A stretch of DNA of 64,000 bases from Ottelia alismoides (Eukaryota; Streptophyta; Magnoliopsida; Alismatales; Hydrocharitaceae): NCBI GenBank assembly GCA_037367405.1, contig JAZKJV010004140.1, positions 682,001-746,000 on the forward strand, read 5' to 3'. Of this stretch, positions 47,982 through 60,509 are shown one piece after another; position 1 is the stretch's first letter; each line of letters starts with the position of its first letter. The position numbers and the translations under genes are program-made. The notes under the pieces were generated by a model. That model ran no database searches, was not told where the DNA came from, and worked only from the letters and a program-made list of their open reading frames with translations.

Positions 47982-49689
47982 TGTAACGTCCTGACTCATG
48001 GGAGGAGTGTTGGACCTATATCCCTAGGATCCATATACTCAGCAATAGCCACATTCATACATTATGATTAACATTCGAAATGTAAGATAGGAAAAGTAAA
48101 GAATTAAAATGTTCCTATGACATTTACATACTCATGATTCCCAAAATTCTACAAATTTACGTCAGAGTGCACAAAGTATTTTTATTACATGACTAGCAAC
48201 AAAAACTGTAGAACAAAAGTATAACAATAACTAGTACAAATCTACCAGTGAAAATGCACCCCGAAGTCTGGTACAACTGTGGAAGCCAAGTCGCTATTTC
48301 CGCTCGACAACCTGCAAACCTAGATGGGTTCCCAAAGAAGTACGTATCAGCAAAAAGCTCAATACAGTTAAAGCAAGCTAACATTATATTAAGAGAAGTG
48401 AAAAAGAGTAAAGAGCGAGAGAGAGATGTTAACGTTCCATTATTATTCTTGTCATTACTGTTCACTATCCTGAACATTTATAGCACACTATTATGAATTG
48501 CATACAATCTATTAATTGTGCTCTAAAATTGACAGTATTAGCATGTATGAATGAGCTCGACAACTTTCCATTTACTTCTATGAGTTATTGGGGATTTAAT
48601 CATATACATATATGTACATATGTATACTATTGAAGACATTTTCTGTCATTTAGTTGCTGAGTTCAAATAATAACAATATAAACTCATCAGTCACAACTTG
48701 TGTGTAGTAGAGAAACCAACTCAAGCAACCAACCTCTACTCCAACTTCAACCCATTTCCCCAGCTCACCCACCACGAGGGGAATACCCGGTAATGAGTAC
48801 ACCGCGACCAAATGGGACCACACCGGATACACTCTTGTGAGAAAGTACGAGTCTTCGACGAGTGTCGTATTAGGGACACGAACTCACCGACTATACCCAT
48901 AGCACTACGCTCAACCGACACAGTCGCGGAACACACCGACAGAACTGCGGAACTAGAACTAACACTCCATCTAGGACTCACTGGGACCACAAGAGTTGTG
49001 CCCCACTCTCGGGTATGCTAACTTCTCTAAGTATAACACATGCCGACAGATACTAATAAAGTAGTTTTTCTATTTAATTTCATTGAATACTTTAATATTC
49101 CTCTAAGAACACTACCACATTGATCTTAGCATTTCTGCCCAAAGCTTAGATTTCGTTGATGTAATTTTAAATGTGTTACTTAATCATGTAATTCCTTATC
49201 ATAACAATTACACTTCATTACGAACTCATGGATTTCCGCTACGCAGGAACTTGATAGTCATCATGATAAACTCCCGAGGGTCTTTTTTTCAAAACAAAAC
49301 TTGATAAATCTTGACCCGCATCTTTAATTTCAAACCACATATCGGAATAACTTTTCAGAATAATAAGCGACTTAACCTATACTAAATAAATGATTGATCT
49401 ATTGGATTCATGACCGTAAAGATATCTACACATGTCCCAAGGGTGCATGTCCGACCCCTTGCAATGCCCAACTCCATCCACCCAACTAACGTGAGATCTG
49501 TCTCATGAGATGATGAAATTCACAAAAACAAGATGATATTACTTGCTTTAGAAAATTAAATTATTTGATGTTATCATAAGCCATCATGAAAGGTCACTCG
49601 AACCATTTACCAAACCTATACTAGCATTATCTATTGAGTTCCCTTTTACTTCCTTTTGTAAACCTAAAATCATGAGGTCCCCACTAAGA
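47982..49689 (-). mobile_element. LTR-D4 (5' LTR), interrupted by fragment C
   Basis: On the minus strand it ends GACGTTACA at 47982. It matches LTR-D1 5222 down to 3517 in reverse. At 49690 it changes to fragment C at exactly the boundary seen at 3515/3516 in LTR-D1. The block at 48650-49020 is the counterpart of 4183-4520. No gene is supported. Confidence 0.8.
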
Positions 49690-50534
49690 TTTGAAGAATT
49701 TGGATCATGCTCTAAGGGAAGCATTGGAGAAAAAATTGATTTTTGAACTTCCCTTGACACTTCCCCTACCTTAAAGGATTTGTAATAACCAAATTAATGA
49801 TAAAAAAGTCAGATAGGATAAGAACAAAGACTGAAAGACAAATCTTTTCAATCGCTACTTCCTTGGTGTTGAGGAGAAAAACCAAGAGCCGCATAGTAAA
49901 GCGGTTGCCTAAATTTAACTATGGAATCAAAGACACCATATTTACCCATGCTCGAATCAATGACAACTCACCGATCAATATCCTCCTGACTTCTGTATTT
50001 GACAAGCTCAAACTCGGACCTATCAAGAGAGATTGTTCAATTCGTTGATCGATTTATAAAGCGGCTAAGAGTAACAATTTTCGTCCTTGTTACATTCCAT
50101 GGTGCTCCGCTCAAAGTGGACTTCACGATCATTGATATTGAGCATCAAGGAGAATTCACCCAGTCTCCAATCATTCTCGGAAAGCCATTCTTTGCATTGG
50201 CTAAGGCAATTATTGAATGCGAGACTCGGGAAATCAATTTTACAGCATTGGGAGCACTTCAAACAATCTTTGAGGAACCACGATTTTCTGAGGCCACCAC
50301 GAATCCATCAACAGCTGTAACCATCAATCGGTAGATGAGCCCCGTCCTGTTGCTACACCTGAGATAGCGGATGTTGAAGAGACTATTGGTTTAGTGACTA
50401 TCCCGACTGTTCCATTTCCCACTTCTCTCCCCATGGGAAACAACTTCTCATATGATCCTGAGGCATATGTTTGGATGCATCCTGAGTCGGCCTAAACCAT
50501 CTCTGATCATTTTGATCAAATCAACCTGACACAG
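49690..50534 (+). pseudogene. Fragment C: protease-like retroelement gene, RT-less family
   Basis: The plus-strand reading, with frameshifts, gives REALEKKLIFEL, TKTERQIFSIATSLVLRRKTKS, INDNSPINILLTSVFDKLKLGPI, LKVDFTIIDIEHQGEF, SPIILGKPFFALAKAIIECETR and a YDPEAYVWMHPES unit. The order and spacing of the middle part are those of a retropepsin fold (compare A: DNGSSINLM...ILGRPFL), but the catalytic triplet is replaced by Asn-Asp-Asn-Ser-Pro. Element B encodes the same protein. The sequence stops at DQINLTQ, where LTR-E begins. Confidence 0.75.
50530..50534. repeat. Candidate target duplication of LTR-E, left copy (CACAG)
   Basis: These five bases directly precede the TGATGAATCC end of LTR-E. 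The right copy would lie beyond this window, so it is unconfirmed. Confidence 0.3.
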
Positions 50535-52178
50535 TGATGAATCCACGATTCATCATCTCAATATATTAATCTTAGCAAAATCACTAAGTAAAATATCTAA
50601 TAAATACCCATAAAATCAATAAAGTAACAAAATGACTCTAAATAAAATACACTAATTATTACATATTATACTGTACAAAATAAATTAACAATAAAAGCCG
50701 CAAAATTAAGGAGTTTTTCACCTGTAACAGCCTAGAAATTCATTTATTTTTAATAATTTCATTTCAATTCCTTTTTGGCTAATTATTTCTTTTACTTGTT
50801 CGTAAAAATATATATAAAAATACAAAAATACAAAATAAATTCCACCTCAAATAAATACTCTTAGATCCCAAAGAGAAAAAAACTATAATGTCCAACTTCC
50901 CGATCGAATTCCCGCTCCGTATGAACTCCAAATTCATCAAACTCACTTTAAAGTTTAAGTTAGAAAATTATCTATCCAACAGATGTAGTATCACTAAATT
51001 CAGAGCACGTTTGTAAAATATGAGTTTTGGGAACTTGGTGTACATTGTATATAATGTAAATATTCATTCTTTCTTTTTTTACTTTTTTTAATTTCTAAAA
51101 AAATTTAGAAATAATTGTTCTGTTGTATTTTATTTCTAGTATTTTATTGTATTTTTTGTTGTAAATATATCTTATTAAAATACAAAAAAGTAAAATTAGA
51201 AAAGTAAAAAATTGTACATGTTGTTTGTCTTCTTTTGTAAATTTTCTACTATTTTTATTCTCTATATTTTATTGTATTTTAGTAGCCTACTTTATCTTAT
51301 TATTTATTTTTTATTTAATTTCCATTTTTTTATAATAACCACTCATTCAACTCCATTATTCCATCATTTTTCTATCTTCTAATTCAACTCCACCATTTTA
51401 TTAACCTCCCCTCCACCACTTTCATAAATTCTATTTTTTGTATTTATATACATCCCATCCTCCTCATTTTGCACTTGATCCATCTTTATGTGAGGAGAGC
51501 CTAGTTCCTAGAGTTGAATCGGTACCAGCGATGCAACCACGGTTGAGCGACGACACCCCTCTCTCCGGTGAGATTTGTTGGCTTCTTGGCCAACATCGCA
51601 GTGGCCAACATCGCAGCCGCACCCGCATGCTGCTCGAGCTCATCACTCGTCAGTGATTCGACTGAAGATCGTGCTTCTCGAGAGCACATAATAGGCGACC
51701 GCTTCCATTGTAGGTAATTTCTCTTCTTATCATTAGTCATCATCTATATTTTCATCATTTCTTTATCACATAATCATCACCCCACCATTTTACTTTATCA
51801 CACCACCTCCATCACCATATCCTCATAGTTGCACTTATTGTCCATTCCCTATTTAAGAAAACTAAAAGGTTAAAAATATAAAATTTAAAAAATATATTTC
51901 ACAACATCAAAAAAATCAAAATAAAAAAAAGAAACATGAGGAGCAGCCGGCAGCCACCCCCCCTTTTCTTATCAGTGTTCCGTAGCCCTCTAACCATCGG
52001 CTACGCCTCCACTGCTCCAAGCATGACCACCCACAACTGCAGCCCCGCACTGCCTTCCCCCTCATCCAGTGGTAGCTGCCCGCCACCTCCAACCAGCATC
52101 ACCTCCGCCCGCAGGCGCACCCAGCGCACGACCCCCTCCTGCTGGCGCTCCATCCGCCTCCTCCACCCAAGGTGCCCC
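50535..52178 (+). mobile_element. LTR-E, Athila-like LTR in plus orientation, interrupted by B
   Basis: It starts with the palindrome TGATGAATC-CAC-GATTCATCA (50535-50555), like the U3 end of A and B. It then runs through AT-rich U3 (ACTCCAAATTCATCAAACTCACTTTAAAG near 50925 resembles the A LTR on its sense strand) into a GC-rich part (51936-52178). It stops at 52178 where LTR-B begins. No gene is supported. The 81-codon frame at 51936 is compositional. Confidence 0.65.
52174..52178. repeat. Candidate target duplication of element B, left copy (GCCCC)
   Basis: These five bases precede the TGATGAGCC end of LTR-B. The matching copy should follow the right LTR outside the window. Confidence 0.35.
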
Positions 52179-55100
52179 TGATGAGCCTAAAATTCCCTAG
52201 TTAAAATGCGTGAATTATCGAGCATTTAAATTAATGTTAAAATTTATAGTTGCCGAGCAATCGAAATAGGTCAAGAAATAACCACAACATTTTATTCAAT
52301 TTTATTTGAAGTGGTTAAATTTTTATTTTACTTGGGCAAGTCTCAAGGAAAAACTCAAGGAGGCAAAGGAACAACCTAAAATTTTGTCTATCAAAGTTCA
52401 TGCACGATTTTTGAGGTAGCATTTTTTTGTATTTTTAATGCAATTTTGGGATGTAAAATGCAAATATGACCAATTTTAGGGACTAAAATGTGATTTTCAA
52501 TCAAACGATGTCTAAAAATTCTGAAACTTGGCCAAGATGTAAAGTATGGTCAAAACAATGCACTGTAATGTTTTTGTAATGTTTGGCTGCAAGATAAATA
52601 TTTTATAAATTTATAAAAGCAAACATCGATGAATTTCAATTATTAATTATAATAAATAATAAACCTATTTATTTTCAAGGGATAAAATTATCCAATATCT
52701 ATCAGTAAGTGCGCAAAGAAAGCCTAAACCTAAAAAATATGAGATTTAATTCCTATTAAAAATTAAAGATTCAAATATGCCAAATGATTTTTATAAGGCA
52801 AATCATGCATGCAAATGCAATTCTTTTTGGGAACAATGTGAAATCCAACTAATTATGCAATCCCTAAATTTTTTTCAAGCAATGATTAATTTAATACGAA
52901 TTTCAAATCAGAGAATGGGTAAAATATACAATTTTATGCAAAAATATTATTTAATAATTAATAAATAAGCATAAATTTATCATAATCATGCCAAGATATA
53001 AAGAATTAGTTGAGAAACACAATGTAATTTTTTAACTAATAAGATGATGCAAAATGCTTGTTCAAAATACAAAGGAAAGTGAGGGTTCTAACTGCAATTG
53101 TAATAAATAGAATAAAGAAAATATGCAGTAGAAGGACTTGAATATAAATGCCTATCCCCGGAAGGGTATTTCTGCAAAATTACCAAGGAGTCACGTGTGT
53201 CTCGTGACCCCTAGCTAGAGGGGGGCTTCTACGTGATATGGAGATCTCTAAGGTGTAGTTGTAAGAAGTTCCCCCAATGCACGTGCTATGCATGTTCGTG
53301 GGGGTCTCGGGCTCCGTGCCCGGTAGGCGGCTGGCGAAGTGAGGCAGTGATGGTAGCCTCTGGCGATGAGGACCAATACTGGAGTCGAGGGAGATGGCTC
53401 TTGGCAAGAGGCGTCGAGGAAGAACGTGGATGCTGAAAACAAGATGTGGCTATGTAGAGGGCTGAGGTGTGGCTGAGAAAAATCATGAGGTGGAGATGCA
53501 AGACTCCTGTGTTGATGATGAAGGTTGCGTCGATGTCAAAGGCGGGTCTCCCAGGTTGTTGAGGCGATGAGAGTAGAATATCGGTAAAGCTCCTGGGAGT
53601 CGTTGGCTTGGTTGGCAACAAGCGGAGGATGGATGGACCTCCCCTGGTGTGGCGAAGTCGATGGTGCAATGTGAGTTCCAGCGAATTTGAAGTGGTGGAT
53701 ATGGGTATTGTAGATAGGTCATTGGGAAAAGTCGGTGTGGTGATTGTATGATCGACGGAGCGGAGCAAGGGGGAAGATGGAGGTGGTTGGCTGAAGTCGA
53801 GGCAGAGCGACATGTGTTGGGTGGTGAACGGTGATGCGGTGGGTCAACAGTTCCGAGACCGGAGCAAAGCACGACCATCTAGGATGGGAGCGACGAGCAC
53901 AGGTGGCTCAGATCTCGTGGGAAGGAAGAGGGGTCGGGCTATCACCACCGACCTCCTCTTGTATTGAAGCTGCCGGCAGATGAATCTCAATGGGGGGCGG
54001 CGGAGCTCAAATAGGATATGGAGCGGGAGGCCCGAGATGGAAGGGCAGCAGAGATAGGATCAGTTGGGGATTTCTATTGATCAAGAATCGGGTGATTTGA
54101 TTATGATGAGGATATGGAGGGTGGCCGGAATAGGAAAAGGGAGCATGAGATTCGACGAGAAGACGAGATCGGGGTGGCGACTATGGAAGGAAGGTTGCGA
54201 GCGGAGGCGGTCGAGAAACGCAGAGGATATTGGGAGCGACAACATAACCGAGGGGGGAAGGCGAAGCACAGGTGCCGTCTGATTGGCGGAGATCGGATGG
54301 CCCTAAATGTGACATGTGGCGGGAAGGGGGCGGAAGCCAAACATGTGCAGAGCACGTGCGCAGACGGCACGTGCGCTACACGTGCGAGGTATTTTATTTT
54401 TTTATTATCATTTTTTAAAAATGAATTTAAAAACCTCCAAAATGGGTGACACGTGGTAGCTCCAGGAGCCGCCACGTGTCAGCCCCAAATAATTTGAAAA
54501 ATTAAATATAAAGAGAATTCAAAAGGAAATAGCAAACGATCTCGGATCGAAAAATATTCTTCATGAAAGTTGCTCATCTCGATGAGATGTACAACTTTCA
54601 TGAAGACACCAAAATCAAAATTGATTACTTGCACCAAGTGATATTTTTGGGGTATCCCATCTACATAGAATACCTTCTAATAAGAATAAATGAAAAATAC
54701 AAAAAAATCACTAACCTAAATGAGTGGACCAAAAACCCAAACCCTAGTTCTAGGATTTCCGGACTAAAACATTGATATCTTCTTCGTCCAGTTTCTGATT
54801 TGATCCTACTCACTTTTGAACTAATGTACATTCAAATACCTTCAAAATAAGAGCAAGTTCAAGTGAATCGGAGCTCATATGTGAAAGTTGGATTTTGGAC
54901 CTCTTTTACATTTCATATTTTAGCGATTTTTGACCTAATATTTTATGTACATAATTGACTCATTTTATTTTATTTATTTTTTACTTCTTTGATAAAAGTT
55001 TTATTAAAATGTGCTAAAATCCTAATAAAACTGAGCTTGAAATCAAAGAAATTAATTGAGTCCTATTTTTCACTAACTATATGTACAAAATATATCTTTT

Positions 55101-55485
55101 CATGTTTTATTTTATTTCTTATTTTTCTTAATTAATAAAAATCCAAAAAAATATTAATGTGTAAATATTTATCTTTGATTTTATCATATTTAATCTGTAT
55201 TTTTATCTAGTTTAAAAATGACAAAAATTTATAAAATGCAAGTGGTTTCAGGTCAATTGGAGTTAGCATGAATTAGTAAAAAAGCATGAAAGTTATACTA
55301 TTTTACAGGTCATTTCTGCTGGGATTTTAGTCTTCTTATTTTGTGCAATAAAGAGTGATAAAATGCAATTATTATCAAAAAATGCATTAATGCTAATTAT
55401 GCAATATAAATGAGGAAATGCCAATGAATTTTAGGGATTTGAGCTTAATTCATGACTTTTAGAATGATGAATCTGATATTCATCA
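52179..55485 (-). mobile_element. LTR-B left (3' LTR)
   Basis: The ends are TGATGAGCC and ATTCATCA. The U3 palindrome TGATGAAT-CTGAT-ATTCATCA is at 55465-55485. A GC-rich core (53180-54480) with serine/proline-rich ORFs parallels the core of the A LTR but differs in sequence. No gene is called there. Confidence 0.85.
54558..54606. repeat. Large hairpin in LTR-B
   Basis: TCTTCATGAAAGTTG pairs perfectly with CAACTTTCATGAAGA. The inner CATCTC/GAGATG stem closes a GAT loop after two mismatches. It is homologous to the hairpin of element A LTRs (16863-16905), which has GAGATCTACAA where B has GAGATGTACAA. Confidence 0.85.
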
Positions 55486-55520
55486 TCCTCCTATACTTAA
55501 CCATGCTCGTCCCTGAGCAT
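55486..55520 (-). other. Element B polypurine tract and adjacent hairpin
   Basis: The minus-strand ATAGGAGGA (55486-55494) directly precedes the 3' LTR. The hairpin ATGCTCG-TCCC-TGAGCAT (55503-55520) corresponds to TTGCTCG-TCCC-CGAGCAA of element A, with the outer T-A pair exchanged for A-T. Confidence 0.75.
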
Positions 55521-57190
55521 TTAAAGTAATGCAGTGAGGTGAAATGAGATTGGGTTACATACCAAGACCATGGGCGAAAGGTGAAAATGGAACTAGACCG
55601 ACCTTTGGATCATTAGTTTGGTAGAACTTCTGTGAGACTTAGGGTTTTAAATCAACAGCCTTCAAGCTTTACACATCATTGTCACAGTTTCGGCTTAGAA
55701 GTCATCTTAGATCAATCCACCTCCCAAAGCATGCCCCATGAACATTGAACAATCAACTCATGTGTGTGAAAGGTTTTAGATCTTCCCATTCAAAATGCCA
55801 GACTACCATGCGAACCTCCTCTCCAGTAACTCGTCCTTGGGGAATCAGGTATCTCCTTCTAAGGTCTGTCATGTTGTGTTCACAATCGAATAGAGGTAGA
55901 AGTTAGAAAAGGGGAAAAGAACTGGAGGGTGAACAGTGTAGTCACCCCTCCTTATGTAGATGGCCAATGTAGCCGAGTCTCCACCAAGATCTACAGGATT
56001 TCTTGAAGCTTGGACCTTTTTGGTCAATTATTTATTTGGTAGTAGGCTTCTTTGTATTTGGATTTTTGGTAGCTCTGCTTGGATCTTGTTGTGCCCCTAC
56101 AAATATGGAATCTTTTTTTCGTACATTTTTTAGGGTCTTAGAAAAATTGTTCCCAACCATCCATCCCTTTTTCCGAAGTTTTATTTCAACCCGTACTCTG
56201 GTCTTTAGATGTCCACGCTACCAGAAATGAAACTTACACAGTCTTCCAACATCCCGTATGAGTTGAGCTAAGTGCATAGAGCAAGAGTACAAATTAATTC
56301 CCTATTCCAGAGTCGTACCCAGAATGAAGAGACCGGGCTAGACACTAACAGTCAAATGTTGCACATTATCATGTGGAACTCGAAGAATTAAGTCATAGAC
56401 CTGAAGTTCTAAAATCCTATTTCTCGATGAAGTTCCTCTAGAAATTAGGTGGATTAAGGTCAAGTCGAGACCACTCTTGGTTTCTGCTCATAACTCGGCT
56501 CATACCCAAGGGAATTTCACAAATGCAAATGCATGTAATGCTGGATGAAGTGCAGGTGCATGAAATGCAGACACATTTTTTATTTTTTTTAATGCAATTT
56601 TTTGTTTTTTTTATTTTTACGCAAAAATGAATAAGAAGCCATTTTTTTTCAAAAAAAATTCGTTGGACATAGTCAGTGTTAGTAGCAAAAGTTTTTTATG
56701 TTTTTGTTTTTTATGATTTGACAAGTTAGTTACCCATCCTGTAAATACATATAGACTTACGCAAAAGTATGAGATATGGGCAATATATGTATATACAGTA
56801 TATATACACACCCCCTTTACTTAGCAAGTGTTATGTCCTCACAGCACAAGAAGCGAAAAGAAGACATAGCTCGAGCTAAGTGTAAGAGAGTGAAAAAGAA
56901 AAAGATAGATCGGCTCGCCCCCCCCCCCCATACTTAAGCTGTGAACAGTCTAAATATAGAAGAAGTGTGAAAATGAGGCGGTCGAGATATGTGAGTGAGG
57001 AGAGTATATGCAGATGAGCATCGATTCTCCCTATACTTAGGCTCTGGTCAACCTAAGTATAGAAGAAGGGTGGAAATGAGGCGATCATGAGAGGGGGAGA
57101 ATCATCGTTCCCCCACCCTATACTTAGTCCTTGGCCTAAGTAGAGGAAGAAGATGTAGAAGGATACCGATGTTATCGTAAGGCAGGGAGG
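55486..57190 (-). mobile_element. Element B 3' non-coding region with PPT-like hairpins
   Basis: It aligns in layout with 17415-19308 of A (shared ATACCAAG, CGACCTTTGGAT and AGGTGGATTAAGGTCAAGTC words). Four C-run hairpins lie at about 56811-56885, 56925-56963, 57027-57062 (CTATACTTAGG/CCTAAGTATAG) and 57110-57145. No gene is present. The plus-strand frame at 56003-56230 has no support. Confidence 0.75.
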
Positions 57191-58478
57191 GTAGCCGATG
57201 ATTAAGGCGGTTTTCGGCTGATCTTTTTGTAAGCATGTGGTAGGAGATTGTAATGATAAGAAAGAGATGAAGAATATGATTCCCAACCATTATCAGTGTT
57301 ATCCTCGGAGAAATCATGTTGGAGAGTAGATGAAGCATATGAATCAAGTGAAAGATAACCACCATCAGAGTTATCCTCAGAGGAATAGTATTTGAAAATG
57401 GATGCACTCTAGATAATCTTGTTCTTTAGTTTCTTCAGTTGTTTTCTCAAAATTTTTTCCTTCTCGGGATCAAGTGATTCGTCCTCGAATGATGAATACT
57501 CTGAAGCACTAATCTCAATCTGCTCATAAGAAATTATTCCAATATATTTAATGAGACCAGGAGAATCGTCTTTGGATGAATAATAGTGAGGAACGGGATT
57601 CGTCCAATGGGAATCGAAATTTGGATCCTTGTGAAGATAGGGCTTTAAAACTGCCGAACAGACCTTACTCATGTAGATTACCCTTTCCGAACCTGATGAG
57701 GAATCATCAGAAGATTCCTTTTTCTGAAGGTCGAAGTTGACTTTCTTTTTAGATGAAGAAGCAACCATTTTGTGTCATGAAGATGTGGGTCATGGGAGTG
57801 AGGTGTTGATACTTGAGTCTCCAGATGAATAACCATTGAAATTTTTCTCCTTGGTCGGTGTATGTCCCACGTATTTGTTCTTAGTTTTCTTAATGTTGGC
57901 ACACTCTTGAGTTGGATTGATTTGGTCAAGTAGTTAGAGAAGGTTGACTTAGGGTGAGCCCATGTATATGTCTCAGGATCATATAAGAAACACTTTTCTA
58001 AAGTAGTGGCAAATAGAATAGTAGGGAGAGTCTCTACATGTTCGTTCTCAATTAACTTGATGTTGGAGCATTCCTGTGTCGGGTTGATTTGATCAAGGTA
58101 GTCACAGAAGGTTTCGGTCAACTCAGGGTGCGCCCATGCATATGTCTCAGGATCATATGAGTCATATATTCGATTTTCAATGGTGAGAGTAGTGGGAAAT
58201 GGAACAGTGTAAAGAGTATCTAAACCAATAGTCTCATCAACAACCGCTATCTCAGGTGTAGCAATGGGGTAGGTCTCATCTAGCGCTTTATGGTTACGGC
58301 CATCGAGGGTTTCATAGGTTGCCTCAGAATGTCGTGGTTCCTCAAAGATTGGTTGAGATTAAAGTGCTCCCAATGTTGTAAGTTCGATTGCCCGAGTCTT
58401 GCACTCAATGATTGCCTTAGTCAATGCCAAGAATGGCTTTCCGAAAATGATTGGAGACTGGTTGAATTCTCCTTGATG
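57191..58478 (-). pseudogene. Element B protein, C-terminal part with YDPETY repeats and acidic tail
   Basis: Minus-strand frames contain a duplicated unit of about 55-60 residues (YDPETYAWAHPELTETFCDYLDQIN and YDPETYTWAHPKSTFSNYL), followed by a Ser/acid-rich 119-codon open frame (57409-57768: KKESSDDSSSGSER, later DPEKEKILRKQLKKLKN). It occupies the place where RT should begin but resembles no RT motif. I do not recognise the domain. Several frameshifts separate the pieces. Confidence 0.55.
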
Positions 58479-59063
58479 CTAAATATCAATGATCGTGAAG
58501 TCCACTTTGAGCAGAGCACCTTGGAATGTAAGGATTACAGAAATTGTTCCTCTCAGCCTCATTATCGATCGATCAACTAGTTGAACGATCTCTCTTATCT
58601 TCCTGATAGGTCTGAGTTTGAGTTTGTCAAATATAGAGGTCGGGAGGATATTTATTGGTGAATCATCATCGATGTGAGAATGGGTAAATATTGCGTCTTT
58701 GATCCTACAGTCAAATCTGGGAAACCGCTTCACTATGCAGTTCTTGGTTTTTTTCCTCAAAGCCAAGGAGATGGCCATTGACAAGATATGTCTTTCAGTC
58801 TTTGTTCCTATCCTTTGCGACTTCTTCATCATTAATTTTTCCATTACAAATCCTTTAAGATCGAGGAAGTATTCAATGGCATGTATCAAGGTAAGTTCAA
58901 AATTCAGACTCTTCTCTAGTGCTTCCCGTAAAGCAGGATCCAAATTGTTTAGATCTTCTTCATATTCAATTTTTATGTATTTTTCTGGATTTTCAATTTT
59001 TGGGTGTTTTCGGTGTGGTGTGTGAATGTGGTGTTTTTCGTAGATGATAAGGGGTTTTGACAT
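58479..59063 (-). pseudogene. Element B retropepsin-like domain without the catalytic Gly
   Basis: This open frame of 194 codons has YIKIEYEEDLNNLDPALREAL near the start, then KERHIL-type sequence, HSHIDDDSPINILPTSIFDKLKLRPI, a SIMRLRGTISVILTFQG segment and LKVDFTIIDI, and then a stop. Aligned by its INI and LLKVDFT-like landmarks with the protease of element A (LLDNGSSINLM), the D-N-G-S-S core becomes D-D-D-S-P, so peptidase activity is unlikely. The methionine at 59063 opens the frame, but the ancestral protein probably extended further upstream. Homologous fragments are 49690-50534 and 3373-3515. Confidence 0.7.
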
Positions 59064-60509
59064 GCTAAGTAAGAGTCGGAATTAAAGTCATCCATAGGGG
59101 AGTACTAGGCAAAGGTGTCGCTGTCATGGTCATCCCTAGGGTGTCATTCCCGAGTTTCCATAAAATGAAATTACTCGGTCCATAAAATTTCTAATGTTTT
59201 CCTCCATTAATTCATATATCTTACTTATCCTTGAAATATTATCCTCCAACGAATTCTCAGGGTCAATCATATGAGCAGTACGTGTAGTTTCATGAGTATT
59301 CTTTCATTTTTCAACTTGATATCTGGTCATTTCATCTTTCATTTTCCTGTATGAACTGGGAGAAGATTCTCTTGGAACATCAAATCTATGATCTTTGCCT
59401 TCTAAAAATTTCTCCTCAAAAATCATGGAAGGAGTCTGCTTGATGTGAAAGACACTATCAGTCACATACTCAACCTTGTGTGATTTAGGTATGTAAAGTT
59501 GGTTTGAGTAGAGTCCATTCCTTTGGTAATGTTTGCTCGGACCCTTATACTATGGAGTCATACATGGATTATCTATACCAATATCATCAGTCCATTCCTC
59601 TGTATGAGTGCCATGTCTGAAGGTGGGATTGTCACGGTTAATCCAAGATGGAAGATTATCAGGTGCGGGCCAATCCTCTTGATATGTTCGAACCTCCATT
59701 TTATTCCCAATGGTCAAATCTTGTTGTGGATTTGTGAAATATTGACCTGTTCCAATAATATGGTGAGGAGGAAATGAAGTTAGTTGGAGTTGTTGTCTCG
59801 GTCGGTCATTCATCTCAAAAGTGGTTTAATGTTCAAATGATTTTTGAGTTCCGACGATTAATGGGTCAACCCAAGATGGTAGTTTCTCATTTGTGTTCAA
59901 GGGTGGGGAAGGTGGAAGATGTGAAGAAGCATTAAATTTGATCGTATTAATCATGTGGTTTATCTCCCATGAATAATGGATTGACATTTACAGAATATGA
60001 AGGATGGATCGTATGATCAGAATATAGAGGATTGACATACGAAGAAATGGACACCTCAGTCGGTTATTTACTTGTATGATCCGAATACAAAGGATTGTCA
60101 TTCATGAAGTAGGTCGGATTTGTAGAAAGGGTTGAATCTATTTGTGGGTGAGAGTCTCCTGCGGAAGTTGGAGGATGTTTTGAAGCTTTGGATCTAACTG
60201 AGACGAATTCATTTTCATAGTATAGCTCTGATGGATACTCAGACAAATCTCCCATCATTTTTGAAAGAACTCACATAATAAATGATGATTTGGATTTGAT
60301 CGAGATGAATTTATTTTCATAATATGAATCTGGAGGGTACATGGACAAAAGTTACATAATTTTTGAAGGAGGTTTATTTGTTGACATAATGGATTGATGT
60401 TCAAATGCCTAGGATATTCAATAGAAGAAAACTCTAAATTTTTCAGATCAAGAAAGGAGAGTGATGGCACATGTGTGCGGTTTTTGATATTCGAGATCGG
60501 ATCACACAC
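59064..60509 (-). pseudogene. Element B N-terminal coding remnant, unrecognised
   Basis: Three short minus frames (60255-60509, 60064-60258, 59550-59813) and the stretches between them look like one decayed coding region. The words NPLYSDHT and NPLF recur at about 60000-60120, suggesting internal repeats. Nothing resembles the Athila gag capsid core of element A or a zinc knuckle. The function is unknown. Confidence 0.4.
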
